The notes beneath the pieces are model-generated. The model had not been told where the DNA came from, ran no database searches, and saw only the letters and a program-made list of their open reading frames with translations. Positions 1 through 8,126 of a stretch of 26,490 nt of DNA are shown here, one piece after another. Numbering within the stretch: the first letter of the stretch is position 1; the number at the start of each line of letters is the position of its first letter. Source of the DNA: Candidatus Dadabacteria bacterium UBA2774 (GTDB lineage Bacteria; Desulfobacterota_D; UBA1144; Nemesobacterales; UBA2774); contig DEIM01000215.1 of NCBI GenBank assembly GCA_002352485.1, positions 1 to 26,490 of the forward strand, in the 5' to 3' direction. Both the position numbers and the translations under genes were made by a program.

Positions 1-23
1 CGCCCGGGAGAAGAAGGGTTTAA
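1..23 (+). CDS. rpsK: 30S ribosomal protein S11, C-terminal end only (partial)
   Basis: Reading from base 3, the window opens with codons for P-G-R-R-R-V and then TAA at 21-23. The preceding partial codon ends in CG, which would allow another Pro. This matches the conserved S11 C-terminus (CRPPKKRRV in Escherichia coli, recalled). S11 is the gene expected directly before rpsD in the bacterial alpha operon. Only about seven residues are visible, so the call rests on the tail plus gene order. The stop lies 44 bp before the rpsD start. Confidence 0.75.
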
Positions 24-67
24 CGTGCAAATAGTACTAAGCTTTACTAAGGAGGTTTAATTACAAT

Positions 68-700
68 ATGGGTAGATATACCGGGCCAACTGATAAGCTC
101 TCGAGAAGAGAGGGAGTTAACCTTTTCCTAAAAGGGGAGAGGAGCTATAATGGAAAAACGGCCATTGAAAGAAGACCAGACCAAGTGCCTGGAGAACACG
201 GCAAGTTTAGAAGTAGGTTCTCTGAGTATGGGGTGAGGCTTAGAGAAAAACAAAAAGTAAAGAGAATGTATGGTCTCAGAGAGAAGCAGTTTGCAAAATA
301 TTTTAAGAAAGCATCTCATATAAAAGGTGTTACTGGCTCTATTTTGATATCGCTTCTTGAGAGCAGACTTGATAACGTAGTGTTCAGACTCTGTCTCGGC
401 AGCTCTAGAAATGACGCCAGGCAGCTTGTGAGTCACAAACACATAATGGTGAACGGCCAGACATTAAATATCCCCTCTTATCAGGTTAAAGATGGCGATA
501 AGATTCAAATCAGGGATAAGAGCAAAAAGCTTCAGAGAATAAACGAAGCGCTTCAATTTCGCGCCCGTAGGGGTGTACCGGAATGGCTTGAGCTGGACGA
601 AGAGAGCTACTCGGGCACAGTTCTTAGAGCGCCTGAGCGTGATGACGTAACGTTTCCGATCGACGAGCAGATGGTCGTTGAGTTTTATTCAAGGGTGTAA
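68..700 (+). CDS. rpsD: 30S ribosomal protein S4, cysteine-free (C-) form
   Basis: S4 is a primary 16S rRNA-binding protein of the small subunit and nucleates assembly. At 210 aa it has normal family length. The N-terminus starts MGRYTGPTDKLSRREG and continues to LKGERSY. The S4 RNA-binding domain (about residues 98-160) is visible as SLLESRLDNVVFRLCLG followed by ARQLVSHKHIMVNG. At the positions where C+ S4 proteins carry zinc-binding cysteines, this protein has other residues, so it is the zinc-independent form. The start is supported by AAGGAGG at 49-55. It sits between rpsK and rpoA, the standard alpha-operon order. Confidence 0.98.
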   Translation: MGRYTGPTDKLSRREGVNLFLKGERSYNGKTAIERRPDQVPGEHGKFRSRFSEYGVRLREKQKVKRMYGLREKQFAKYFKKASHIKGVTGSILISLLESRLDNVVFRLCLGSSRNDARQLVSHKHIMVNGQTLNIPSYQVKDGDKIQIRDKSKKLQRINEALQFRARRGVPEWLELDEESYSGTVLRAPERDDVTFPIDEQMVVEFYSRV

Positions 701-774
701 TAGTTATTTTAAGTTATTGCAAAAGGATTCATAGGGGCAACAATGTCAGATTTCTTTAATACGGAGGGATCAAG

Positions 775-1806
775 GTGAAGGATTTTCAAAAAAATTGGCA
801 AGATCTTATTAAGCCTAAAAGAATAGAAAGAGAAGAGAAGAGTGCAACTCCACTTTACTCGAAATTTGTTTGCGAGCCGCTTGAGCGCGGATATGGAGTT
901 ACGCTCGGAAACGCACTTAGAAGAGTGCTCCTTTCCTCCATTCAGGGACCTGCTGTGACCTCCATAAAGATAGACGGTGTGCTACACGAGTTTTCTTCTA
1001 TTCCTGGGGTAAAAGAGGATGTTACTGAAATTATACTTAACTTAAAGGGTCTTGAGCTTAAGATGCATACCTACGAGCCGCAGATCATCACAGTAAGTGC
1101 TGAGGGTGAATGCGATATTAAGGCAGGCGATATAACGTTAGGGCATAACGTAGAGATACTGAACCCGGATCATCATATAGCCACTTTGGCGGAAGGCTCA
1201 AAGCTTGAGATGGAAATGACAGTGGAAATGGGCAGGGGATACGAGCCTGTTGAGAGAAGAGGGGAGCTTCAGACTACAATTGGGGTGATCCCTATTGACG
1301 CTCTTTTTTCGTCTGTTCGAAAAGTTAACTATGCAGTAACCAACGCGCGTGTAGGGAGACGCACGGACTACCAGAAACTCACGCTTGAAATATGGACAAA
1401 CGGAACGATACTCCCTGAAGATGCGTTGGCATATGCTGCTAAGATTGTGAAGTACCAACTGTCTGTATTCATCAATTTTGATGAGTCTGAAGTTGACGAA
1501 GTACCTGAAAGTGAAGAAACACAGGAAATTAAAGGAACTGAAGAGATACTATTCAATACGATCGAGGAGATGGACCTGTCTGCCCGCTCACTAAACTGTT
1601 TAAGAAAAGCAGGGATCGAGTACTCGGGTGATTTGGTCCAAAAATCGGAGGAAGATCTTCTGAATTTAGAGAATTTCGGCAAACGTTCGTTATATGAGAT
1701 CAAGGAGAGGCTTGAGGAAATGGGGCTTGACTTGGGGCTTAAGATAGATCAGGAAGTGTTTGATGCCGAGAAATTAAAAAGAAGCGAGAGAATGGTTTCT
1801 CAGTAA
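775..1806 (+). CDS. rpoA: DNA-directed RNA polymerase subunit alpha
   Basis: The alpha subunit dimerises to scaffold RNA polymerase assembly, and its C-terminal domain contacts promoter UP elements and activators. At 343 aa it is slightly longer than the E. coli protein. The N-terminal domain shows EPLERGYGVTLGNALRRVLL (about residues 34-53) and the conserved GRRTDYQKLTLEIWTNG segment near 195-210. The C-terminal domain (about 255-335) has LSARSLNCLRKAGI and LENFGKRSLYEIKERL. An acidic linker rich in Glu joins them. The start is GTG, with GGAGG at 763-767 seven bases upstream; an ATG at 743 is out of frame. It is co-transcribed with rpsD and rplQ. Confidence 0.98.
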   Translation: MKDFQKNWQDLIKPKRIEREEKSATPLYSKFVCEPLERGYGVTLGNALRRVLLSSIQGPAVTSIKIDGVLHEFSSIPGVKEDVTEIILNLKGLELKMHTYEPQIITVSAEGECDIKAGDITLGHNVEILNPDHHIATLAEGSKLEMEMTVEMGRGYEPVERRGELQTTIGVIPIDALFSSVRKVNYAVTNARVGRRTDYQKLTLEIWTNGTILPEDALAYAAKIVKYQLSVFINFDESEVDEVPESEETQEIKGTEEILFNTIEEMDLSARSLNCLRKAGIEYSGDLVQKSEEDLLNLENFGKRSLYEIKERLEEMGLDLGLKIDQEVFDAEKLKRSERMVSQ

Positions 1807-1835
1807 GGGAACAGAACTGAATCGGAGAAAGAGAT

Positions 1836-2657
1836 ATGAGACATAAAAGAATAGGACGAAAACTCGGTGTTACAACTAAACATAGAAAAGCTATGCTCCG
1901 AAATATGGTTACGGATCTGTTTCGTTATGATAGATTGAGGACAACCGATACGAGGGCAAAAGAGCTGAGAAGAGTTGCTGAGAAACTTATAACGCTGGCA
2001 AAGGACGGGAGTCTTCATAAAAGAAGACAGGCCGGCGCATATATTAGAGACAACGAAGTGCTTAAAAAGCTCTTTGCTGAGATTGCGGAAAAGTTCAAAG
2101 ACCGCCCCGGGGGATATACGAGGATTATTAAGCTCGGGTTCAGAAAAGGTGACAACAGTCCGATTTCTCTAATTGAACTGGTCGAAGAAGAATTTAAACC
2201 TAAGAAGAAGAAAAAGAAGAAGGCGCCTACCAAAGCAGCAAAACCGAAGGCTCCGAAAGATACAGCAAAGAGCTCGAAGAAGGAATCTGCTGAAGAGCTT
2301 GGACTGATAGAGGAAGGGGGAGCAAAAGCTGCAGCCGTTGCTGCAGAAGCTGCTAATACCGCTGAAGCGCAAGTGGAAGAAACTCCTGAAGCGAAGGTTG
2401 AGGAAGAGGCACAAGGCACACCTGAAGCTGAAACTCAGGCTGAAGCGCCAGAGGCTAAAGAGGAGGCTCCAGCGGAAGATGCTGCAGAAGAGCCTGAGGT
2501 AAAAGCAGAAGAAACTCCTGCAGAGTCTGAGCAAGCTCCAGAGCCTGAAGCTCAGAGTGCTGAAGATGTATCAACCGAAGAAACAGCTGCAGAACCGGAG
2601 GCTAAAGCAGAAGATGCTCCGGATGCTTCAGATGAGACTGAAAAGAAAGAGGACTAA
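1836..2657 (+). CDS. rplQ: 50S ribosomal protein L17 with long acidic C-terminal extension
   Basis: L17 is a large-subunit protein near the exit tunnel. Residues 1 to about 118 form the canonical core: MRHKRIGRKLGVTTKHRKAM, then LRNMVTDLFRYDRLRTTDTR, and GGYTRIIKLGFRKGDNSPIS before the core ends. Typical L17 is about 115-130 aa; this one is 273 aa. A lysine stretch (KPKKKKKKKAPTKAAK, about 123-138) is followed by about 135 residues rich in Ala, Glu, Pro and Lys with loose EAP/EEAP repeats, probably disordered. The extension is in frame, has no internal stop and keeps regular codon structure up to the terminator, so it is unlikely to be an assembly error. The start has GGAG at 1823-1826. Confidence 0.95.
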   Translation: MRHKRIGRKLGVTTKHRKAMLRNMVTDLFRYDRLRTTDTRAKELRRVAEKLITLAKDGSLHKRRQAGAYIRDNEVLKKLFAEIAEKFKDRPGGYTRIIKLGFRKGDNSPISLIELVEEEFKPKKKKKKKAPTKAAKPKAPKDTAKSSKKESAEELGLIEEGGAKAAAVAAEAANTAEAQVEETPEAKVEEEAQGTPEAETQAEAPEAKEEAPAEDAAEEPEVKAEETPAESEQAPEPEAQSAEDVSTEETAAEPEAKAEDAPDASDETEKKED

Positions 2658-2730
2658 AGGGTTTAAGTCTTATCTGAATTACGAGAGAAACATTTAAAAC
2701 CAAGAGAAAAGTTTAAATTTAAGTTATCCT

Positions 2731-2759
2731 AAAGGCGACCCGAAAGGTCGCCTTTTTTT
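2731..2759 (+). terminator. Rho-independent terminator of the alpha operon
   Basis: A perfect 10-bp stem pairs AAAGGCGACC (2731-2740) with GGTCGCCTTT (2746-2755) around a five-base loop (CGAAA) and runs into seven T residues (2753-2759). It lies 74 bp after the rplQ stop and ends 24 bp before the next start codon, so it should close the ribosomal operon. Confidence 0.95.
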
Positions 2760-2782
2760 ATGTCAAAAGGAAGGTCTTATAC

Positions 2783-3796
2783 GTGAAGCCCGTAGGATTA
2801 ATATTGGACGGAAATCGAATATCGGATATTGTCTCCTTAGCAAAAGAGGCAGAGGACGCAGGGTTTGAATCTGTCTGGGCAACCGAGCTTTACCGCACTT
2901 CATTCCAGCAGCTGGCTGCAGTCGCAGCCGAGACTCAGAGCATAAAGCTCGGCACAGCCGTAGCGCTTGCGTTCGTACGCTCTCCTTTAATTACATCACT
3001 CACTGCGCTTGATCTCGATGAAGTATCGCGGGGCAGGCTTATACTGGGGCTTGGCTCGGGAGCCAAACGCACAAATGAGCTATGGCACGGACTTACCCAC
3101 GGTAAGCCCGTAACTAGGATGAGGGAGTGTATAGAGGTGATAAGACATATAATAGGCGCTTCTCACCTTGCAGGGCCGATTAGCTATGAAGGGGAATATT
3201 ACAATATTAGCACCAGGGGATACCACAGAGCCTTTAAGCCGGTGCGGGATAGTATCCCGATATACCTTGCCGGGGTAGGGGCCACAATGACTCAGGCTGC
3301 GGGAGAGGTTGCCGACGGGTATATAGGGCACGTTGTATGCTCACTCCGTTATATTAAGGATGTGGTCTCAAAAAGCCTCAAGAAGGGAATGAAAAGTGGA
3401 AACAAGGACCCGAATAATTTTACTACTGCTTCAATAATTACGTGCGCCGTGTCTCAAGATAAGAAGCGGGCGAGACAGGCTGCCCGGGCTACAATCGCGT
3501 TCTATTCTACCGTAAGAACATATGAGCCTCCGTTTAAACTTCACGGCTTTGAGAAGGAAACGGTTAAGATCAGAGAGGCTTTCTTTAATCGAGACGTTGA
3601 GGCTATGATTGAAAACGTATCGGATGATATGGTTGATACCTTTGCTATTGTGGGAACCCCAGAAGAATGCAGAAAGAGGGTAAAGGAATATCTGGATTAT
3701 ATAGATTTACCTATACTCAGTGCCCCCCACTACTATCTTGACTTTGAAGAGGTCAGTGAATATCAAAAAGCGATTTTAGACACATTCTCCACCTGA
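2783..3796 (+). CDS. Luciferase-like (LLM class) flavin/F420-dependent oxidoreductase
   Basis: The protein (337 aa) belongs to the bacterial luciferase / methylene-tetrahydromethanopterin reductase-like TIM-barrel family. Visible family features are the opening strand GLILDG, AKEAEDAGFESVWATELY (about residues 19-36), the IKLGTAVAL segment, SRGRLILGLGSG (about 83-94) and PIYLAGVGATMTQAAGEVADG near 155-175. These enzymes use FMN or coenzyme F420 as hydride carrier; the sequence alone does not decide which, and the substrate is unknown. The GTG start is preceded by AAGGAAGG (2767-2774). It is the first gene after the ribosomal terminator, so it needs its own promoter, which I cannot place with confidence. 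Confidence 0.88.
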   Translation: MKPVGLILDGNRISDIVSLAKEAEDAGFESVWATELYRTSFQQLAAVAAETQSIKLGTAVALAFVRSPLITSLTALDLDEVSRGRLILGLGSGAKRTNELWHGLTHGKPVTRMRECIEVIRHIIGASHLAGPISYEGEYYNISTRGYHRAFKPVRDSIPIYLAGVGATMTQAAGEVADGYIGHVVCSLRYIKDVVSKSLKKGMKSGNKDPNNFTTASIITCAVSQDKKRARQAARATIAFYSTVRTYEPPFKLHGFEKETVKIREAFFNRDVEAMIENVSDDMVDTFAIVGTPEECRKRVKEYLDYIDLPILSAPHYYLDFEEVSEYQKAILDTFST

Positions 3797-3866
3797 ATTA
3801 GCATAACTACACTAAACGCCTCCATATGCTATCCTTATTCCCGAATTTACTGAGTCGTGACAATTT

Positions 3867-4757
3867 ATGAATATACTAATCACCGGGCCTACGGGTCTTG
3901 TAGGAAGCGCATTAATAGCGAAGATTCAAAAGAGCGGGGATACTTTCACCGGTCTTACACGATCAAGCTCTTCCATATTTAAGAGCCAGGCCCACTGGGA
4001 CCCTGATAAAGGGGAAATAGATTTGGATTCACTTGAAGGTCACGACGCGGTAGTTCATCTAGCGGGAGAGACTATTACAGGTAGGTGGACCCCCGAAAAG
4101 AAGAATAGAATCCAGAGCAGTCGCCTTCTAAGTACCAAGCTACTTGCAGAGTCTGTTCTTAAACTAAAAGCTAAACCCGCTGTTGTTGTGGCGGCCTCAG
4201 CAGTGGGTTATTACGGAGACCGCGGCAATGAGGTGCTGACTGAAGAGTCTGGCCCAGGCGAGGGGTTTTTCTCCAATCTCTGCGTAAAGTGGGAGGCTTC
4301 GCTAGAGCCGCTTACTAAAGCCGGTATAAGGGTTGTAAATTTGAGAATAGGTGTCGTGCTCAGTAAGGACGGAGGGGCACTTAAGGAGATGCTCACACCT
4401 TTCAAATTGGGATTGGGTGGAAGAATAGGAGACGGCCGGCAGTACTGGAGCTGGATCGCTATTGAAGACATCATAGGGGCGATATTTCATTGTATCGAAA
4501 ATGAGAAAGTTAAAGGGCCTGTAAATACGGTAGCCCCGGGATGTGTAACAAATAGTAAATTTACAAATGATCTGGGCGAAGTGCTGAGACGTCCAACGGT
4601 CTTGCCACTGCCTGCATTCGCAGCCCGCGCTCTATTTGGCGAGATGGCCGATGAGGCCCTTCTGTCGAGTGTAAGGGTGGAGCCGAAGAAGCTTTTGGAT
4701 ACAGGTTATGAGTTTAAGTATGTAAGATTAAATGACGCACTAGAGGATATGCTTTAG
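3867..4757 (+). CDS. TIGR01777/YfcH-family NAD-dependent epimerase-like protein (SDR39U1-type)
   Basis: This is an atypical short-chain dehydrogenase/reductase of the TIGR01777 family (YfcH in E. coli), 296 aa, the usual length. The N-terminal Rossmann motif is ITGPTGLVGSALI (residues 4-16). VVHLAGETITGRWTPEKK (about 66-83) and the AASAVGYYGDRG segment around the active-site Tyr (about 109-120) are both family hallmarks. The C-terminal DUF1731 region reads PLPAFAARALFGEMADEALL. The biochemical function of this family is not well established. It starts 70 bp after the oxidoreductase gene and ends 20 bp before pdxH, so the three + strand genes may be co-transcribed. Confidence 0.92.
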   Translation: MNILITGPTGLVGSALIAKIQKSGDTFTGLTRSSSSIFKSQAHWDPDKGEIDLDSLEGHDAVVHLAGETITGRWTPEKKNRIQSSRLLSTKLLAESVLKLKAKPAVVVAASAVGYYGDRGNEVLTEESGPGEGFFSNLCVKWEASLEPLTKAGIRVVNLRIGVVLSKDGGALKEMLTPFKLGLGGRIGDGRQYWSWIAIEDIIGAIFHCIENEKVKGPVNTVAPGCVTNSKFTNDLGEVLRRPTVLPLPAFAARALFGEMADEALLSSVRVEPKKLLDTGYEFKYVRLNDALEDML

Positions 4758-4777
4758 TAGGACCACAGGTAATAACT

Positions 4778-5416
4778 ATGAATAAGAACTACCAAAACGA
4801 CCAGTATGAACTTTACGAGCTTAGAGAGGAAGATCTTGACGAAAGCCCCTTTGTCCAGTTTGAGAAATGGTTTGAAACAGCTCAAAATGAAGACCTGGTT
4901 CATCCGAATGCTTTTACTCTCGCCACTTCGGGCAAAGACAAAAGACCTTCAGCCAGGATTCTTCTCATGAAAGGTTTTGATGAGAAAGGGTTTGTCTTCT
5001 ATACGAACTCAGAGAGTAAAAAGGGGAATGATTTTAGTGATAACAAAAACGCTTCTATTTGTTTTTGGTGGGGAAAGCTCGAGCGTCAGGTTCGTATTGA
5101 AGGAGAAGTAGAGCTTACGGATGATAGTGACGCAGATGCATATTTTGCGAGCAGGCCGAGGGGCAGTCAGATAGGGGCATGGGCATCCCATCAGAGCAGT
5201 GTAATCGATAACAGGGATACTCTCGAGAACCGCTACCGTGAGATAGAAAAACAATATGAGGGCAAAGATATTCCCAGACCTTCCTATTGGCAAGGTTATA
5301 TATTGGTCCCGAGGACGATTGAATTCTGGCAGGGAAGACCAGATAGGCTTCATGACAGGTTCAGGTATAAATTAGAAGTTCCGGGGAATTGGGTAATAGA
5401 GCGTCTTGCTCCCTAA
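4778..5416 (+). CDS. pdxH: Pyridoxamine/pyridoxine 5'-phosphate oxidase
   Basis: PdxH is an FMN enzyme that oxidises pyridoxamine or pyridoxine 5'-phosphate to pyridoxal 5'-phosphate, the last step of vitamin B6 synthesis and salvage. At 212 aa it has family length. FMN/substrate-binding segments are present: RPSARILLMKGFDEKGFVFY (about 56-75), then SKKGNDF, and FWWGKLERQVRIEGEVE (about 92-108). SRPRGSQIGAWASHQS (about 127-142) and the C-terminal EFWQGRPDRLHDRFRY and ERLAP are also seen. No strong Shine-Dalgarno precedes the start, fitting translation coupled to the epimerase gene 20 bp upstream. It converges with ubiE, with 10 bp between stops. Confidence 0.96.
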   Translation: MNKNYQNDQYELYELREEDLDESPFVQFEKWFETAQNEDLVHPNAFTLATSGKDKRPSARILLMKGFDEKGFVFYTNSESKKGNDFSDNKNASICFWWGKLERQVRIEGEVELTDDSDADAYFASRPRGSQIGAWASHQSSVIDNRDTLENRYREIEKQYEGKDIPRPSYWQGYILVPRTIEFWQGRPDRLHDRFRYKLEVPGNWVIERLAP

Positions 5417-5426
5417 AGGCTACACA

Positions 5427-6116
5427 TTAACTTTCCGTGTCATTCACACCAACGTAAATAATTACAATTCCAAGCATAAGCTCGACTTTTTTATCCACTC
5501 TTAAACCCGACTTCTCCATCAGCTCTATAAATCTCTCTCTTTGCGGAAAAGCTGAAGTTGAGTCTGAGAGGTATTTGTACTCATTCTTATTTCCGAATAC
5601 TGACGCCACAAGAGGCAGTATGTTTTTGAAATAGAAAAGATAAAGAGGCTTAAAGAGTCTGTTCTCGGGAATCGCGAATTCCATAATACCGGCTCTGCCC
5701 CCGGGTCTAAGTACCCTTCTCATTTCTGAAAGAGACTTTATCGGGTCCTGAGTATTCCTGATTCCGAATGCTATAGATACTGCGTCAAAGCTTTCGTCAC
5801 TGAAAGGAAGGTTTTCTGCCGAGCCTTGTATTAAAGATATATTTTTGCTTATTCCGGGCACGTTGATTTTATTTTGTGCCAACTCCAGCATTCCGGCACT
5901 CGGGTCAAGTCCGGTAACTTTAACGCCGCTCAAATTTTTTACCATTTGAATGGCTACTTCTCCCGTGCCAGTGGCAACATCGAGAATAGAGCTTGCGCCG
6001 TTTAACTCCAGAGCCAGCTTTTTTCTCCATAGTGTGTCCATTCCCAGACTGAAGAACGTGTTCAGGGAGTCGTAGTGCTTTGCAACCTTATTAAATAGTG
6101 AAACTGTCTGTGGCAT
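5427..6116 (-). CDS. ubiE: Quinone-biosynthesis C-methyltransferase UbiE/MenG
   Basis: This class I SAM-dependent methyltransferase (229 aa) methylates the ring of demethylmenaquinone and/or 2-polyprenyl-6-methoxy-benzoquinol. The N-terminal family signature is FNKVAKHYDSLNTFFSLGMD followed by LWRKKL. SAM motif I is LDVATGTGEVAIQM (about 45-58). SFDAVSIAFGIRNTQD (about 107-122) is a strong UbiE/MenG marker, followed by RVLRPGGRAGIMEFAIPEN. The end reads LGIVIIYVGVN, matching the usual family end. The window does not show which quinone is made. It starts 24 bp after the metF stop on the same strand, so the two are probably co-transcribed. Confidence 0.94.
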   Translation of the reverse strand: MPQTVSLFNKVAKHYDSLNTFFSLGMDTLWRKKLALELNGASSILDVATGTGEVAIQMVKNLSGVKVTGLDPSAGMLELAQNKINVPGISKNISLIQGSAENLPFSDESFDAVSIAFGIRNTQDPIKSLSEMRRVLRPGGRAGIMEFAIPENRLFKPLYLFYFKNILPLVASVFGNKNEYKYLSDSTSAFPQRERFIELMEKSGLRVDKKVELMLGIVIIYVGVNDTES

Positions 6117-6140
6117 AAGAGTTTAATGAAATATTATTGA

Positions 6141-7076
6141 TTAAGGTTTGTTTAGAGCGTATTTATCTGAATTCTGTTTATAGCTTCCTACTCCCAGGGA
6201 CTGAATTATCTCTTTCATGTGTTCAGACTTATTTAACACATAAAAGTGGAGACCGGGAACTCCTGAATCAAGCAGCTCACTTGCCTGTTTGATACATTGG
6301 GATATTCCTATATTACGTTCCTTACAGTCATCACCCTCTACTTCATCAAGTTTATTTTTGAGCTCATCGGGAATAGATGAGCCGCACATAGAGGTAATGC
6401 GCTCTATCTGTTTTGCAGATAAAATGGGCATAAGTCCCGGTATTATAGGTACGGTAATTCCTTTGCGCCTAACCCTATCTACGAAATCGAAATAGTATGA
6501 ATTGTCAAAAAATAACTGAGTCTTAACTATGTCAGCACCAGCCTCGATCTTGAGCTTGAGGTTTTCGATGTCGGTCTCAATATCACTTGCTTCAAGATGT
6601 TTTTCGGGATAACCTCCGACTGCGATTCCGAAATACCCTTTCAACTGCCTGCCTGCCTCAAATGCTCTTATATGCTCTACTAGCTCACTCCCGTATTTGT
6701 AACCGTCCTCGGGAGGGATGAAAGTGCTTTCTCCTGAAGGGGGGTCTCCCCTTATGGCAACGATATTTCTTATTCCCGCATCGTAGATGAGTGAGAGTAT
6801 GGTGTCGAGCTCACTTCTAGATGATCCTACGCATGTAAGGTGACATGCTGAATCGACTCCGAATTTATCTTTAATAAGAGTCGCAATCTCAAGTGTCTTA
6901 TCGCGAGTAGAGCCCATGGCGCCGTAGGTTACGGTTATGTAGTCGGGGCCAAGCTGTGCCAGGTCACTTATGACATTATAGAGATTTTCCATTCCTTTTG
7001 TAGTGTTGGGCGGGAAAATCTCGAATGAGATCACAGGTCTTTCTTTACTGTATTTTGAGTATTCAGAAAAAATCAC
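6141..7076 (-). CDS. metF: 5,10-methylenetetrahydrofolate reductase
   Basis: MetF is an FAD-dependent TIM-barrel enzyme that reduces 5,10-methylene-THF to 5-methyl-THF for methionine synthesis. The 311-aa length is typical. Signatures in order: ISFEIFPPNTTKGMENL (about 16-32) with the conserved Glu, DYITVTYGAMGSTRDKTLEI (about 45-64), CHLTCVGSSRSELD, IRNIVAIRGDPP (about 105-116), GYPEKHLEASD, AGADIVKTQLFFDN and IIPGLMPI. The start is GTG at 7074-7076 with AGGTGA a few bases upstream on the minus strand. Divergent to the Sel1 lipoprotein gene. Confidence 0.96.
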   Translation of the reverse strand: MIFSEYSKYSKERPVISFEIFPPNTTKGMENLYNVISDLAQLGPDYITVTYGAMGSTRDKTLEIATLIKDKFGVDSACHLTCVGSSRSELDTILSLIYDAGIRNIVAIRGDPPSGESTFIPPEDGYKYGSELVEHIRAFEAGRQLKGYFGIAVGGYPEKHLEASDIETDIENLKLKIEAGADIVKTQLFFDNSYYFDFVDRVRRKGITVPIIPGLMPILSAKQIERITSMCGSSIPDELKNKLDEVEGDDCKERNIGISQCIKQASELLDSGVPGLHFYVLNKSEHMKEIIQSLGVGSYKQNSDKYALNKP

Positions 7077-7195
7077 AATTTCACCTGGTTATGTTATCAA
7101 AGCTAATCTAAATAAAGAATAACCAATAAATTTTTTCACCAGAATTACCCTTTGTCAAATATCCTGGTTTTATATTTGCAGCGCAAGGCGTTTAT

Positions 7196-7223
7196 TTGAC
7201 TTCATTTTTTTCTTAACTATATT
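7196..7223 (+). promoter_or_regulatory. Sigma-70-type promoter for the Sel1 lipoprotein gene
   Basis: TTGACT (7196-7201) and TATATT (7218-7223) are separated by 16 bp, giving an expected transcript start near 7230. The in-frame TTG that would extend the downstream reading frame to 7223 lies within this -10 box, so the promoter also argues for the ATG at 7277 as the true start. Read by eye only. Confidence 0.5.
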
Positions 7224-7276
7224 TGGTTGTAGCAACTATGTACACAAAAAGGGAATATATAGGATGTGACCACATA

Positions 7277-7945
7277 ATGACCAAATCTAGATGTTTAAAG
7301 TACCTCAGTTTAAACACAATTGCTATCATATTGCTATTAATTATTACGGCAGGATGTGCTCAAGTAGAGCAGATACCCGAGCAGGTTCCCGAAGATCTTC
7401 CAAACCCGGTTAGTGATTTTACTGAGAAGGATAAATTTAAGATCGGTCTCAGGTGGTATCAGCAGGGGAGCTTTGATATAGCTAAGAAGTTCTGGAAGCC
7501 GCTAGCAGAAGAGGGTGACTGTGATGCCCAGTACTCGATGGGTCTGCTTTATTATTCGGGTGCGGGCGTGAGGCGAAACTACGAGGAGGCTGTCATACTG
7601 TGGAGAGAAGCTGCAGATCAGGGGCAGGGGCAGGCACAGATCGCATTAGGTGCGGCTTATTCCCACACGGGAATTTCGTATGTATCAATAAACTGCAAAA
7701 AGGGATGTAGCGTCGAAAAGGATCTCACCAGGGGTTATATGTGGTTTGGGCTCGCGGGCAAATCAGGTTCTCCCAAAGAGGTGAGCATTGCACAGAAATC
7801 AATTGAGCGAATCAGTACTCAGATGACATCTGAGCAAATTGAGGAAGCACAAAGCGAGATAAACAATTGGAAGCCCAATCCTTCAAAGTGTAAATCAAGA
7901 AGTCTTTTTATAGCAGCTCCTTCAGCAACCAGAGCCTTCTACTAA
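7277..7945 (+). CDS. Sel1-repeat (tetratricopeptide-like) probable lipoprotein
   Basis: The N-terminus MTKSRCLKYLSLNTIAIILL leads through a hydrophobic stretch to ITAGC, a plausible although imperfect lipobox (Cys about residue 28). This suggests secretion and lipid anchoring. Residues about 60-185 hold Sel1-like repeats: IAKKFWKPLAEEGDCDAQYS, then MGLLYYSGAGVRRNYEEAVI, and RGYMWFGLAGKSG after a divergent loop containing two Cys. Sel1 proteins are protein-interaction scaffolds in the envelope; no specific partner can be named. The frame is open upstream to a TTG at 7223, but that codon lies inside a likely -10 box. I prefer the ATG at 7277, which has AGGA at 7261-7264 and begins a normal signal peptide. 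No catalytic domain is seen. Confidence 0.8.
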   Translation: MTKSRCLKYLSLNTIAIILLLIITAGCAQVEQIPEQVPEDLPNPVSDFTEKDKFKIGLRWYQQGSFDIAKKFWKPLAEEGDCDAQYSMGLLYYSGAGVRRNYEEAVILWREAADQGQGQAQIALGAAYSHTGISYVSINCKKGCSVEKDLTRGYMWFGLAGKSGSPKEVSIAQKSIERISTQMTSEQIEEAQSEINNWKPNPSKCKSRSLFIAAPSATRAFY

Positions 7946-8024
7946 ATTCCGAATATTTATTCCATCCGATTATATAGCAAGCGCTAAATTAAGAGACTGA
8001 ATATTCTTGACCGGAAGAAATCTC

Positions 8025-8072
8025 TTGACAAACGAGTATGTGTCTGGCATATCGATAATGAGAATGAATATC
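8025..8072 (+). promoter_or_regulatory. Sigma-70-like promoter with Fur box, upstream of the 73-aa gene
   Basis: TTGACA (8025-8030) is followed 17 bp later by a weak -10 (CATATC, 8048-8053). Directly abutting is a 19-base element at 8054-8072, GATAATGAGAATGAATATC, which agrees at 16 of 19 positions with the classical Fur consensus GATAATGATAATCATTATC. The site would cover the transcription start, as expected for iron-dependent repression. The match is to the E. coli consensus; Fur is not encoded in the window. Confidence 0.65.
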
Positions 8073-8126
8073 AATATATTGTTGTACTGAAATAATTGTA
8101 TTGAAATAAATGTTCGGAGGATCGTC

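Noticed and set aside
2015..2534. Antisense Ser/Phe/Leu-rich open frames over rplQ
   Set aside because: They mirror the GAA/GCT-rich low-complexity tail of L17 on the other strand and have no start signals.
7223..7276. N-terminal extension of the Sel1 lipoprotein from a TTG
   Set aside because: The TTG lies in a TATATT -10 box, and the extension would bury the signal peptide behind 18 polar residues.
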